DNA of 64,000 nucleotides, taken from contig JALIGW010000010.1 of assembly GCA_023053685.1 (NCBI GenBank), positions 11,713,419 to 11,777,418 on the forward strand, written 5' to 3'. Shown piece by piece: positions 1 through 11,820 of the stretch (position 1 is its first letter; the number at the start of each line of letters is the position of its first letter). Source of the stretch: Diadophis punctatus similis. Its lineage: Eukaryota > Chordata > Lepidosauria > Squamata > Dipsadidae. Under the pieces are notes generated by a model. The model searched no databases and was not told where the DNA came from. It worked only from the letters and a program-made list of their open reading frames with translations. Made by a program: the position numbers and the translations under genes.

Positions 1-2110
1 TAAAAAAAATAAAACAACACAAGCAATACATACATGGGGGAGACCAAGATATTCAATGGTCTCAATCACCCCGCCTGCAGGAACAGCCATGTCTTAATGG
101 TTTTCCGGAAGGCCAGCAAGATGGGAATGGTTCGGATCTCTGGGGGTAGTTGGTTCCAGGGAGCCGGAGCCCCCACAGAGAAGGCTCTCCCCCTTGGTCC
201 CACCAACCGACATTGTTTGGTTGAAGGGACCTGGAGGAGACCAACTCTGTGGGACCTAATTGGTCGTAGGGATGTATGAGGTAGGATGCGGTCCCAGAGA
301 TAACCTGGTCCTAAGCCATGTAGAGCTTTAAAGATGATAATCAACACCTTGAATTGCACCCGGAGACCAATGGGCAACCAATGCAGCTGGCAGAGTATGG
401 GTGTTACATGGGTGTATCTTGAGACACCCACCACAGCTCACATTTTGCACCAGTTGCAGTCTCCGGATACTTTTCAAGGGTAGCCCCATGTAGAGCACAT
501 TACAGTAGTCCAATTGAGAGGTGACAAGGGCATGAGTGACGGTGAGTAAAGCCTCCTTCTCCAAAGGTCGCAACTGGTGCACCAGGCGAACCTGTGCAAA
601 GGCACCCCTAGCCACAGCTGTAAGATTTTGGTCTAATTTTAGCTGTGGATCTAGGAGCACCCCCAAATTGCGAACCTGGTCCGAGGGAGATAATTTGTCT
701 CCCCCAAAGACCAAGGAGGGATAGTCAGTATAATCCTTAGGAGGCAGTATCCATAGCCACTCAGTCTTGCCAGGGTTGAGCTTGAGCCTGTTCCTTCCCA
801 TCCAGACCCTAACATTGTCCAGGCAGCGGCACATTACATCGACGGATTCCCTGAATTGAGACGGGGTGGAGATGTACAACTGGGTATCATCAGCATACTG
901 CTGATACCTAACCCCGTGTCGTTGGATGATCTCACCCAGTGGTTTCATGTAGATGTTAAAAAGGATGGGCGAGAGGACCGAGCCCTGCGGCACCCCACAA
1001 AGTAGGGGCCTAGGGCCCGACATCTGCCCCCCTGTCAACACCGACTGCGTCCTATCGGCGAGGTAGGAGGAGAACCACCGCAGAACGGTGCCTCCCACTC
1101 CCAGCCCGCCGAGTCGGTGCAGAAGGATACCATGGTCGATGGTATCAAAAGCTGCTGAGAGGTCAAGTAGCACCAGGATGGAAGAATAACCCCCATCCTG
1201 GGCTCGCCAGAGATTATCCATCAGGGCGACCAAGGCAGTTTCCGTGCTGTAGCCGCTCCTGAAACCCGATTGAAAGGAATCCAGATAATCAGTTTCCTCC
1301 AATAGCCAAAGAAGCTGAAGAGCCACCACCTTCTCAACAACTTTACCCAAGAAAGGCAAGTTGGAGACCGGATGAAAGTTCTTCAAATCCGCTGGGTCGA
1401 GGGAAGGCTTCTTAAGGAGGGGTCTCACCACTGCAGCCTTTAAGGATTGCGGTACAGACCCCTCTCTAAAAGAAGCATTGATCACCGCCTGGCTCCAGCT
1501 ACGTGAAACCTACCTGCTGGCCGAAATCAGCTAGGAGGTACACGGGTCCAATAAACAGGTGGAAGAGCTCATCACTCCCACGGCCTTGTCCACATCATCA
1601 GGAGTTACTGGCTCAAACTCATCCTATAAAACTGGACTAAGGCTAGCCCCTGTCAACTCAACTGGCCCTGTCCAGCCAGAGTCCAGGTTCGACCGGATCT
1701 GAGCGATTTTATCCGTCAGAAACTGTGCAAATTCCTCAGCTCTACCCTGCAAGTATTCCTCCCCACCCCCTTTTGCAAGGAGGTGGCGTGTCACCCTAAA
1801 CAAGGCAGCTGGGCAAGAGTCTGCGGATGCAATAAGAGCGGAAAAATGTAAATGTTTTGCTGCCCCTATCACCACTAGGTAAGACTTAATAAAAGTTCTT
1901 AGTAGTGTTCGGTCAGATTCGGCCTTGCTGGCTCTCCAGCGTCGCTCCAGACGTCTCTTGTGGTGTTTCATCTCCCGGAGCTCCTCGGTAAACCAGGGAG
2001 CTTTCCGGGATCCACTGCCACGGAGAGGTCGCAAAGGTGCAATCCGATCTAAAGCCCCTGATGCCGCATTATTCCAGGCAGCCACCAGGGACTATATATC
2101 ATCAATTAAC
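1..2110 (-). mobile_element. L2-clade LINE, copy A (5'-truncated, runs off the window)
   Basis: This is a non-LTR retrotransposon on the minus strand. Its 3' untranslated end leaves the window at position 1, and homology to the other L2 copies here (6.4-9.3 kb and 56.5-58.1 kb) fades at about 2110, where AT-rich unrelated DNA begins. Only the linker between endonuclease and RT, the RT domain and the C-terminal region are present; the endonuclease is missing, as expected for a 5'-truncated LINE insertion. Its TSD cannot be tested because one end lies outside the window. The clade call rests on the RT motifs and on the match to L2 copies that end in pentanucleotide tails. Confidence 0.88.
62..2085 (-). 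pseudogene. L2-A ORF2 remnant: linker, reverse transcriptase, C-terminal region
   Basis: The reverse transcriptase of an L2-type LINE is readable in three minus-strand pieces. 2085-1624 carries the linker (an ending like that of copy B's GAGLSP segment). 1485-328 carries RT, with LLDLSAAFDTIDHGIL, GVPQGSVLSPILFNIY and the catalytic YADDTQLYIS block. 434-66 carries the C-terminus ending in TWLFLQAG. The enzyme would copy its own RNA at a nicked target. Stops and frameshifts separate the pieces, so no complete protein can be made. The apparent start of the central piece is GTG inside the RT (a valine in related copies), so it is not a true start. Plus-strand ORFs over this span are shadows. Confidence 0.88.
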
Positions 2111-2116
2111 TTGTAA

Positions 2117-3155
2117 TTTTTGAATGAACTATTAGGAAAATATCACTTACAAACAAAGCAATAGTTCAGAGCAGAATTAAAAGAAAATATGTAAAATTGG
2201 TATTTATTCATTGGTTTCAAATTGGCTTTATTTTCCATTGTATGCTAATCACTAATATCCTATGGTAGAAAGAAAAATCCATCTGGTTCAGTTCCAAGCC
2301 AGGAGAAAGGTGCTGGAAATAAAATGGAGTCTGATTGGAAAGAAGGATTCCGTTTATTGATGAGTAGAACCAACATGTGGTCCTGTGACAGCTGACAAAT
2401 TGGTTGAATGAGGGATGGATCTTTATAGGTTTCTGTGATGCTGCTGGGGGTTGTGCAATGTCTGAAATGCCCCTAGGGGGTTGTGCAATGTAGTGAGCTC
2501 TGTATCTTTTGCTATTTTAATGGTGGTGAGTTAATCCTATTATGTCCTAAAGGTGATGTCCTGTTCTTAGAATTTGGTTGGAGAAGGATGCAAACTTTAA
2601 TCCCATCACTGGTCGGGTGAAGGTGTTTTGTTTGTGAATAGACTGGGCCAGCCTTTCTCAATGGGCACAAAATATCCATCTCTAAAGACCTCAGGCATTT
2701 CCTGGAGGCAATTAAGAAAGACTGGGGCTGCTTTCTGCCTCTAAGAACACTTTCCTCCATTTCTCCTTTGTGGAAATATAATATTCTGCCTCTTTTAATA
2801 TTCCCCAAAATATTTCATTCACTAGGATGGGGAGGGCTTCTCACACTATGTTCCCCTTATTGATATAATCTTATAAGTTTGTAAAGGTTTTCATGGATGA
2901 AAAAATACTGGTAGCATCGCCACTAAGTAAGTATTATTATCAAACACCAATATATTTATAATGGTGCTAATCTCTACTTTTATTTTGAAACCAAGCACCC
3001 ACTATGGATATTAAGAAGGTCTGCCTCAGTATTTCATCATTCGGCACCCACAAAATTAGAACTGCAAATCCCAGAATTCTAATTCACTTTAATGAACCTT
3101 TGAGGGAGTCCATCAGCAGCCTGATTTTTTTTTCAACTTTCATTTCTAAAATATG
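2117..3155. other. unassigned AT-rich DNA
   Basis: I see no convincing gene. A minus-strand frame at 2808-2512 has no recognisable motif. A short near-direct repeat around GGGGGTTGTGCAATGT occurs at about 2433 and 2476. The segment may be an old, diverged LTR or repeat, but nothing identifies it. Confidence 0.4.
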
Positions 3156-3163
3156 CCCTAGTA

Positions 3164-3389
3164 CAGTGATGGCTAACCTTTCCTGGACCAAATGCCCAAA
3201 GCATGTGTGTGCATGCGCAAATGCGCATGCATGCGCCCAAACCCCCAAAATGCAATGCGCGTGCTGCCCCTGTGCACATGCCCTGCCCTCCCACTCATGC
3301 ACGTGCGGCCCCCCGCATGCACCCTACCTCCATGCATGCACGCACTCCCCCATGCGCGGCAGAGCTGAACTGGGGCGACAGCACACGTG
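3164..3389. mobile_element. hAT-like MITE, short form, 8-bp TSD
   Basis: The left end CAGTGATGGCTAACC matches the terminal repeat of the elements at 3727 and 15686. Perfect 8-bp direct repeats CCCTAGTA flank it at 3156-3163 and 3390-3397, the TSD length of hAT transposons. The interior is alternating purine/pyrimidine DNA rich in GCATGC. The right end (CACACGTG) does not match the usual inverted terminus, so the element is an internally deleted or end-altered derivative. It carries no transposase. Confidence 0.72.
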
Positions 3390-3726
3390 CCCTAGTATCT
3401 TGCTCTATAACTAGAAAGGAACAACAGCAACAGGAACTAAATAGATTCAGCTGCCTAACTATTTTCATTGTTTTGACTAATGTTAAGGCACCAGGATGAT
3501 TGAAAAAGTCTTGGGCATTAGATGTGGAATATTTTATTTTATTTTAATTACATCTAATCAAACTGTTCTGATTTAACATAACTTGAATAATATGGTGCCT
3601 TTCAGATATGTTGAGTAGAATTGAAGCCAAACAGATCTGGAAAACTCCAGTCTGGGGGAAATTAATTTAGACCGAGATTTTGCTGTTCTGCAATGGCTTC
3701 CAAGACTTTCCTCTGACCAGCTAAGG

Positions 3727-4143
3727 CAGTGATGGCTAACCTTTTCCGGACCAAGTGCCCAAAGTGTGTGTATGTGCATGCAAATACACACGCATGAGGC
3801 TGAACCCCCAAAATGCAATGTGTGTGCCACCCCCCACATGCACCCCACCCCTGTGCATGCACGCACCACCCCTGCAAATGCACCACGCCCTCCCACGCAT
3901 GTGTACACGCCCCCTGCATGCGCCCTGCCCCCGTGCATGTGTGCATGGCCGCCCCACATGCACCCTGCCCCCCATGCATGCGCAGCAGAGGCCCGACAAC
4001 AAGCTGGCCGGCGGGAGGCGTGGGCGCATGCACGGCGGAGCTGAACTGGGGCATTGGCTCACATGCCCACAGAGAGGGCGCTGAATGCCACCTGTGGCAC
4101 GCGTGCCACCTGTGGCACGCATGCCATAGGATCGCCATCACGG
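3727..4143. mobile_element. hAT-like MITE, 8-bp TSD AGCTAAGG
   Basis: A 417-bp non-autonomous DNA transposon. The left terminus CAGTGATGGCTAACC is answered on the right by GATCGCCATCACGG. Perfect 8-bp duplications AGCTAAGG lie at 3719-3726 and 4144-4151. The interior is a GC-rich run of CATGCAC-type motifs followed by GTGGCACGCRTGCCA-like palindromes, also present in the 15686 copy. ORFs in all frames here follow the repetitive composition and are not genes. Assignment to hAT rests on TSD length and CAGNG termini. Confidence 0.88.
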
Positions 4144-4486
4144 AGCTAAGGCTTCACATGAACTACATTTCTGGTTATATCTAAATAAGCTTTCTTCACC
4201 CTTATATCTTGCAAGTATAATCTTACTTTCCAGCCTATCTGTCAAGCTGTAACTTCAGGAAGCGTGGTGATATTTCATATCCTAACCTGAATATATGACT
4301 GCATGGTCACATCTATACTTCCTAGATGACAATTTCCATGTTAACTCTCTGGCAAGCAATAATGAGTTTCATAAAGTACATAGATCTGATTTTTTATTTT
4401 TATTTTCAAATCAATGCTGAGCTCTTGTTTCATTACAACTCTCTCCATAGCACTGAGACCTCAGTCATTCATATAAACTCATATAA

Positions 4487-5030
4487 ATGCTCAGGAAGAT
4501 AAATCTATCTCAGCATCTACTGTTGTCCTACTATCGCAGCACCATTGAGAGTGTCCTGACATATGACATTCTTGCATGGCATGGGAGCAGCTCAAACAGA
4601 GAATCATTAAAACTGCCCAGAATATCATTGGGCTCCAGCTACCAGCCCTGGACGATATCTTCGCATCTCACTGTTTGAGGAAGTTGCACAACATTCTCAG
4701 AGATTCTTCCCATCCTGCTTACAATCTTTTTGGACTGTTGCCTTCTGGCAGAAGATACAGAACAATTAAAACTCGGACCACACATTTTCTGAATAGTTTT
4801 TATCCCAGAGCTATAATTGCACTCAACAATGAACTAAAGGGTCACCATCCAGTGAGTTGTTGGACAGCATTACTTGGTCTGTTGTGTGGATGTTTGGGTG
4901 GTTCAGGGTGGGGATTTTGTGGGGGTGGGGGCGTGTTTCTTGGGATTGTTATGTGTTTGGGCGTTATGTGAATTTCGTTGTAAGGGTATACTGTGTATAT
5001 ATGTACAACGACAATAAAGTACTTATTATT
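4487..5030 (+). pseudogene. C-terminal fragment and 3'UTR of a non-LTR retrotransposon (clade unassigned)
   Basis: The frames at 4487-4678 and 4576-4971 together encode a post-RT region, with STIESVLTYDILAW followed by IIKTAQNIIGLQLPALDD, LLPSGRRYRTIKTRTTHFLN and SFYPRAIIALNN. This pattern is typical of the tail of L2/Rex-like LINE proteins. A frameshift near 4600 separates the two halves. The 3'UTR after about 4860 is G/T-rich and ends in ACGACAATAAAG followed by TTATTATTATT, as in many LINE 3' termini. RT and endonuclease are absent, so this is a 5'-truncated dead copy. The clade is uncertain because the RT core is missing. Confidence 0.72.
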
Positions 5031-6390
5031 ATTTTTAAAAACCATGGAGATTTTTTGTGGTATGCAAAGCAAAAAGGGATGAGAACAAAAGTGTTATAAC
5101 TTTTATATACAAGGCAAAAGGAATACAGAAGAAATCTGCCTGTCTAATGCATTCTCTCAGCACTTCTGGCTGTGCTGTAGCATCTAAGGGGTTCAGATAA
5201 CAAGAGCTGGATCATATGCATTTGCAGCAAGACTTCTGACCTTTCCACCTGCTACAGCACATTCCAGACCAACCAGTGTTCTGCTGCTGAGTTGGGAGCA
5301 GGGGCTGAAAAATCACAACAAGGTTTTTCCTGGGCCAGCTGTCTTAATATTCTTTGACAACAGGAAGAAAAACTACTTAATCTATCACAGCACACAGTTC
5401 ATCACAGCACACCTTTCAAAACTACACCATTGGTTGAAACTTTGACTGCAGAACCCTTTGATATTGACTTACAGTGGCATTTTTAAATGTGATGACCTCA
5501 TCTGTTTTCCTCTTAGCATTGTTCCTGTGTTGTAACTTCATCAGTATTGTTTCTTGGAAACATGCATAGCTAGCAATCCTTAGATTATTAAAGTTCTTAG
5601 TATTGCAACTATTGGTTGTGTCAGTTTTTAGAAAAATGCTCAACCTGCAGAGCACCTCCTGTCAATGAAAACATTTTCTAGTAATTGACACAAAATCAGC
5701 TGCAAAACCTGGATAGCAGATTAATATTTTTTCTGATGCAGTTATAATATTCAGGAATAAAAATGTACAGTAGTATTTATTTATGCCAAAACATTTATTT
5801 ATTCATATAACAATGTTTGTTTGTTTGTTTGTTTGTTTGTTTATTCATTTATTTATTCATTTATTTATTTATCTAGGCCACTCCATTCAGATTGCCTTGG
5901 TGGGGGGCAGAATGGATTTTGTGGATCAAGTACAGGCTTTTAATTCTTCTAGCTCAAACAGCACACTGAACATTCAAAGCGTAGCATGTAAGACTAGAAA
6001 TATGATAAACCCTACTCCTAGTCTTACAAGCATTCAGTTCTGAAGACAAAAAAGCTGTTAGCATGATAATTTCATAAGCATATCAAAGTATAATCATTGT
6101 AAATATAATTTCAGAAATATAATTTAATCACCGCAGATGTTCTCCAATATATGTGCACTTCTAAGGGTTAAATATAATATCAAAGTGATCACATGTGGCA
6201 TATAGTTATTTATCATACCCATTTCCAGCACACTTATCTTTTAAATAAAAATATAGATTAAAAACTAAGTGGGAGATCACAAATGTAGGATGGCAGACAA
6301 CTGTGTTGTTATTGGAGGTAGAAGCTGGGAAGATCCTTTGTGAGCTTGATAATCCAGAAATGATCTCAAAAAACTTCAAAGTTTAAAAAG
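5031..6390. other. unassigned DNA with a (TTTG)n/(TTTA)n simple repeat
   Basis: No gene is supported. Positions 5815-5875 form a TTTG then TTCATTTA/TTTA simple repeat, followed by a short stretch (about 5876-5915) resembling the conserved GGCCACTCC-type 3' tail of L2-related repeats. The remainder (5100-5800 and 5920-6390) is ordinary AT-rich sequence. Confidence 0.45.
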
Positions 6391-6599
6391 GTTTGTTTAT
6401 TTATTTTATTTTATTTTATTTTATAGATTTGTATGCCGCCCAACTCCCGGAGGACTCTGGGCGGCTAACAGCATATGAAATATAAAATCTAAAAAACAGT
6501 TAAAACAATTAAAAATCAATTAAAAACACATGCATACTGCTTTCATGGGCCGGAGCTTATCCCTGATATTCCCAGGCTCAACGGTCCCATGCCTGATGG

Positions 6600-9282
6600 A
6601 AGAGCCAGGTCTTAATTGCCTTATGGAAGATCAGTATGATGGAGGCAGTCCGGATCTCCGGGGGTAGCTAGTTCCAGAGGGCCGGAGCTGCCACAGAGAA
6701 GGCTCTCCCCCGTGGACCCACCAGCTGACATTGTCTGGCTGACGGGACCCGGAGAAGTCCAACTCTGTGGGATCTCACTGGTCGAAGGGAGCTGTGCGGT
6801 AGGAGGCGGTCTCAAAGGTAACCTGGTCCTGAGCCATGTAGGGCTTTAAAGGTAATAACCAATACCTTGAATTGTGCCCGGAGACCAATGGAAAGCCAGT
6901 GCAGCTCACGGAGAATAGGTGTAATATGGGTGTACCTAGGTACACCCATGATAGCTCGCGCGGCTGCGTTCTGGACTAATTGTAATCTCCAAACACTCTT
7001 CAAGGGTAGCCCCATGTAGAGCGTGTTGCAGTAATCTAACCGTAAGGTGACAAGGGCATGATTGACTGTAAGGAGAGCATCCCGATCCAAGTAGGGCCAT
7101 AATTGGTGCACAAGACGGACTTGTGCAAAGGTCCCTCTGGCCACAGCTGTCAGATGTTGTTCTAATTTCAGCTGCGGATCTAGGAGGACACCCAAATTAT
7201 GAACATGCTCTGAGGGGGACAATTCCCCCCCCAAGAGTCAGGGATGGACAGTTTACCTCATCCTTGGGAGGCAGTACCCACAGCCATTCGGTCTTGTCTG
7301 GGTTGAGTCTGAGTTTGTTGACTCCCATCCAGACCCTCACAGCTTCCAGACACCGGTCCATCACATCTAGTGCTTCACTGAATTGACGCGGGGTGGAGAT
7401 GTATAACTGGGTATCATCTGCGTATTGTTGATACCTCACCCCGAATCGGCGGATAACCACACCCAGTGGTTTCATGTAGATATTGAAAAGGAGGGGAGAG
7501 AGAACCGAGCCCTGAGGCACCCCGCAAACGAGGGGCCTAGGGGTCGATCTCTGTCCCCCTACTAACACCGACTGGGACCAACCAGAGAGATAGGAGGAGA
7601 ACCACTGTAAAACGGTGCCTCCCACTCCCAACTCCCCCAGTCGTCCCAGAAGGATACCATGGTCAATGGTATCGAAAGCCGCTGAGAGGTCAAGAAGCAC
7701 CAAGATTGAGGAATATCCTCCATCTTGGGCTCACCAGAGGTCATCCATCAGTGTGACCAAAGCAGTTTCTGTGTTGTAGCCAGGTCTGAAGCCAGATTGA
7801 AAAGGGTCTAGATAATGGGTTTCATCCAATAACCATAGGAGTTGGAGCACCACCACTTTCTCAACAACCTTTCCTACAAAAGGTAGGTTGGAGAGTGGAC
7901 TAAAGTTTTTTAAATCAGCTGGATCCAAAGACGGCTTCTTGAGGAGGGGTCAAACCACCGCCTCCTTCAAAGTTTGTGGAAAAGACCCCTCACTCAAAGA
8001 AGCATTGACTAACACCTAGAGCCAGCCTCGTGACACCTCCCTGGTGGCCGAAACCAACCAGGAGGGACACAGGTCCAATAAACAAGTGGAGGAGCTCATA
8101 GCTCCTATTGCCTTGTCCATGTCCTCAGGAGTCACGGACTCAAACTCATCCCAAATAACTGGACTAAGACCTGCCCCTGTTGTCTCGGTCGAAACTGCCC
8201 AATCAGAGTCCAGGTCCATCCGAATCTGAGCGACTTTATCTGACAGAAACTGAACAAATTCCTCAGCTCTACCCTGCAATGGTTCCTCCTCACTCCCCAC
8301 TTTAAGGAGGGAGGGAGTCACCCTAAAGAGGGTGGCTGGGCGTGAGTCATTTTGCCGCCCTTATCACCACTAGATAAGTCCTAATAAAGGCTCTTAGTAG
8401 TGTTCGGTCGGATTCGGACTTACTGGATCTCCACCGTCGCTCCAGACGTCTCTTATGGCATTTCATCTCCCGGAGTTCCTCCGTAAACCAAGGAGCCTTC
8501 CTGGATCCACTGCCACGGAGAGGTCTCAAAGGTGCAATCTGATCTAAAGCTCCAGCTGCTGCCCTGTTCCAGGCAGCAACTAGGGACTCCGATGGATTGT
8601 GGACGAGGGATTCAGGTATCTTCCCAAGCTCCCTCTGAAACCCTACTGGGTCCATTAGGCACCTGGGGTGGAACCATTTAATAGGCTCTGCCTCCCTGCG
8701 ATGGAGGAGTGGTGCCATAAAGTCTAACCTCAGTAGAGAATGATCTGACCACGACAAGGGAGAAATGACTATACCCCTTAATTTCAGATCATCATTCCAC
8801 TGCCCCGAGAGAAAGACTAGGTCAAGTGTGTGACCCCCGCTATGAGTCAGACCCTGAATTACTTGGGTCAGGTCCATGGTTGTCATGGAAGCCATGAACT
8901 CCTGAGCCGCATCAGAGGCTTCGTCCAGCGATGGCAGGTTAAAGTCCCCCAGGACCATAAGCCTGGGGAACTCCACCGCCAGAAGGAGGGACTCACACCC
9001 AACAATCTCTGGGGCAGGGATCCTATGGGTAAGAAGACTCTGGCATGTTATCATTGCCACTTCTCCACCCAATCCCTGAGGTTGCAGCTAATGTAATACC
9101 TGAAACCCATCCGGGCACATCTCAGAAAGGGGAACACCTCCCTCCGGGCCCAGCCAGGTCTCGGTAATGCATGCCAGGTCTGCTTTCTCTTCCAGGATTA
9201 AATCCCGAATGAGAAGAGCTTTGTTGACACCCGACCTGGCATTAAGCAACAGCAGCCTGAGCCCAGGGCCCTGATATCCCAA
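6600..9282 (-). pseudogene. L2-B ORF2 remnant: AP endonuclease plus reverse transcriptase
   Basis: Read on the minus strand. 9282-9088 gives the start of an APE-type endonuclease (LLLLNARSGVNKALLIRDLI, then ACITETWLGPEGG). 9072-8347 gives the rest, with MVLGDFNLPS, GHTLDLVF and the WSDHSLLRLDF active-site block. 8321-8016 is the linker. 7928-7197 and 7234-6812 give RT, with LLDLSAAFDTIDHGIL, CGVPQGSVLSPLLFNIY and QQYADDTQLYIS. 6815-6621 is a C-terminal piece. The endonuclease would nick target DNA and the RT would prime on the nick. Frameshifts or stops break the frame at about 9080, 8340, 7930, 7730 and 7220, so the copy is inactive. Confidence 0.85.
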
Positions 9283-10116
9283 GTCACCAGGAACCCGAGT
9301 TGAGCTAGATGAACCATAATCAGAGGGGCCGGAACAAGTAATCGCTTGGAGACAGCGAGTTCTAGTTCCCCAAGAGCGGCCTACCCCTCAGCTCCCGCCA
9401 TATCTACCCCTCCCCATTATGACCATTATGCTCTGGCTCCCTACTCCCCTGGAGATCCCCCTCCCCCCACTGGTCTCCCTCTCCAGGCCATACATCCCAT
9501 TCATACCGGGTCGAGGAGCGTGATTGGGCCCCCATCTGCTTCTGTTTACACACTCAGCAGAGGGGGCCCAGTCTGTTATCCCCGATTCCCCCATTCTTCT
9601 ACTATCTGTTCAACCATACAACCATACATCCCCAAACAAACAATTCAATCGTGACCATCTACCCAGTCTATAAAAACCATCCACACTTCAGATACACAGC
9701 TATACCCACCACCCCCGAGGTAGAAAAATAAAAAAACAGCGAAAAGTTAACGCAGGGATATAATACAAACATATATGGTGCTCTTCCAATCAGACCAGGT
9801 TTGTCTGTTCGTTGAATGGTCGTAGTTGCCACCACAGTCAGAATAGACAACTACAGTGTCACCAACCGAGCGTGCAAAGTCCCACCAAGGGGTAAGTTAG
9901 CACTGGTCAAAAGAGGCAACCAGGGGGGGATGACGTCCAAGTAATCACAACTCTCCCCCCTCTGCAGAACTCTGCAGAGGCTCACACATAAAGTCAGAGG
10001 TAATGGTCTTACTGATCTATTTCTCCATTTCTCCCCATTCCCATTCGCCATAGCTGTAAAAATAGCAGAGGGAGAAGCACTCAATGTCCTCATTCCAGTA
10101 AAAAAAGCACCGGGGG

Positions 10117-10868
10117 CAGGGGCGGGTTCCTAATTTTTTACTACCACTCTGTGGGCATGGCTTATTTTGTGGGTGTGGCTTGCCAGCCATGTGACCGGGT
10201 GGGTGTGGGCCTCGGGAGCTTGGCAGCGGCCAGAGAAGTGGGGGGGGTATTGCCCACCTGCAACGCAGCCCCCCACAATGGGAGCAGCAAGACCGCGACA
10301 GCGGTTCTTCTAGGAGGCTCTGTCTGGCCTGAATGCTTCTCCCCATTTGATGATCCTAGGCTCCTGCCGCCCGTTCCCCCTCTCCTCAGCAGCTCGAGAA
10401 GCCTCGAACGTGCGAAAATGCCTAGGATCATCACCCCACATTCGTGGCTTCTCGGACTGCTGAAGGGAGGGGAACTGAGATAGGTCCTGCCGCCCATTCC
10501 CCCTCCCCTCAGCAGCTCGAGAAGCCTCGAACGTGCGAAAATGCCTAGGATCATCACCGCACGTTCGTGGCTTCTCGGACTGCTGAAGGGAGGGTAATGG
10601 AGATAGCTCCTGCCGCCCATTCTTTCAGCATCTCACGCGCTCCCTCAGCCATCCTCCCCTGCTTGGACTCACTGTAGGGTAGGAAGGCAGTGCATGTGCA
10701 GTGCCAGAAGCTCGGCTTCCGGGCATGTGCAGAAGAAAATTAAAAAAAATTTTTTAAAAAAATGGCGGCACCCAGGCACCGGCAACCGACTGCACCGGTA
10801 CTGTGACATCACCAGCGGGCCCCTACCAGTGCTATAGAGTGGACCGCACCAGTAGGAATCCACCACTG
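10117..10868. mobile_element. hAT-like MITE with two 123-bp internal repeats, TSD ACCGGGGG
   Basis: The termini are inverted: CAGGGGCGGGTTCCTA on the left and the complement of CAGTGGTGGATTCCTA on the right. They are flanked by perfect 8-bp repeats ACCGGGGG at 10109-10116 and 10869-10876. The 752-bp element is inserted in the 5' part of L2-B. It contains GTGGGCATGGCTTATTTTG-like leader repeats, a private segment at 10205-10360, two units of a 123-bp repeat, and an AT run near the right end. Related copies lie at 18272-18828 and 62776-63572. There is no transposase. The long minus-strand ORF across it exists because 123 is divisible by three. Confidence 0.9.
10362..10610. repeat. 123-bp tandem repeat inside the MITE (two units)
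   Basis: TCCTGCCGCCC recurs at 10362, 10485 and 10608, giving an exact period of 123 bp. Each unit contains CTCAGCAGCTCGAGAAGCC and CTTCTCGGACTGCTGAAGG, which are partly complementary to each other, so each unit is itself an imperfect hairpin. Confidence 0.92.
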
Positions 10869-11400
10869 ACCGGGGGGAGTACAGTTTGCCGTATTAGGGA
10901 AGGGCGGCGCCAGCAACAACACTGGCTAGATGGAACAGTTCATCCCCTCAGACAACAGTCAAGCCACAGATCATCTCCACAAACCACGTCAAGTCCAAGA
11001 TGATTGTAAATTGATATCCTCTTGCTATTCCTTTTCCTATGGCCAAACCGGGGCACAGTTCACCATATCAGGGAGGGACAATGCCAGCAATACCACTGGC
11101 AGGATGGAGTAGCCCCTTTCCCTAGCAAACAGACAAACTGTGGAGAGCTTCCACAGCCCCCCCCCCCCAAATCCCTGGTGATCATAAATCAATGTATGCT
11201 TATTGTCCTCTTTCGTCTGGCCAAACTGGAACACCGTTCGCTATCTCAGCTATCTCAGGGAGGGACTACGCCAACAAAAACGCTGGTTGGATGGAATAGC
11301 CCCTCACCTCAACAAACAGTCATACCATGAGGGACTTCCATAAGCCACATACAGTCCCAGGTGATTGTAAATTAGTATCCTCTTGCGATCATAAGCTCCT
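10869..11400 (-). repeat. tandem leader units of L2-B, period about 178 bp
   Basis: Three related units begin near 10869, 11047 and 11224. Each carries an ACCGGGG/ACTGGAAC core, a CAGGGAGGGAC-like block, CCAGCAAYAMCACTGG-type sequence, TGGATGGAATAGCCCC, and a GTGATTGTAAATT stretch. The sequence just left of the MITE (10085-10116) looks like part of a further unit. Their position 5' of the ORF2 remnant suggests promoter-type monomers like those of mouse L1, but that function is inference. Confidence 0.6.
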
Positions 11401-11820
11401 GCAGAAAACCACCCCCTGGGAAAACTCCTGCTCTCCGCTTCTGCTGCTTCTGTTTTGTTTGTTTTTCATTGTTTTTTAATTCCTTTTGTTGTCAATTCAA
11501 GCCGTCCCAGCCGTCCCAGCCTCAGCGCCTCAATCTCGGCGCTGCCATCTTAACGAGGGCAGCGTCTTCTCACTTCCCGATCCAAATGCTGACACACCAT
11601 CAATTTTGCAACGAGCGAGGTCGCCACGTTGCTCACTGGGGTCTCTGATGTTTTGCTTACTTCCCCAACAATGACAGTTCTGGGAAGGAAGCCCCAGAGT
11701 TCGGGAAAAGTGGTGAGGTTGGGTTTATGCTATTTGCTTAAGGAACCCGTGGCTCTCTAGATCTTGCTTCTAGAGTTGATGGAATTACAATTCACCAATA
11801 TCTGCCGCATCAAATATTTC

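Larger units (their letters stand above)
6395..11700 (-). mobile_element. L2-clade LINE, copy B (long, minus strand, split by a MITE)
   Basis: The 3' tail is a (TTTTA)n-type repeat at about 6395-6425, followed inward by the conserved GCCGCCCAACTCCCGG-like 3'UTR block. The ORF2 remnant runs from 9282 down to about 6600. Farther 5' (9300-11400) lies leader-like sequence with tandem units of roughly 178 bp, then a GC-richer segment to about 11700. A 752-bp hAT-like MITE is inserted at 10117-10868. The 5' boundary is uncertain: similarity cannot be traced beyond about 11700, and I found no TSD. This is the only L2 in the window that keeps its endonuclease. Confidence 0.78.

Noticed and set aside
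3203..4184. Cys/His-rich ORFs that look like metallothionein- or zinc-binding proteins
   Set aside because: They are translations of CATGCAC-type repeats inside hAT-like MITEs, present in several frames and both strands.
10362..11400. CRISPR-like array or satellite
   Set aside because: Repeat units are contiguous or 123/178 bp long without spacers, and the genome is vertebrate.
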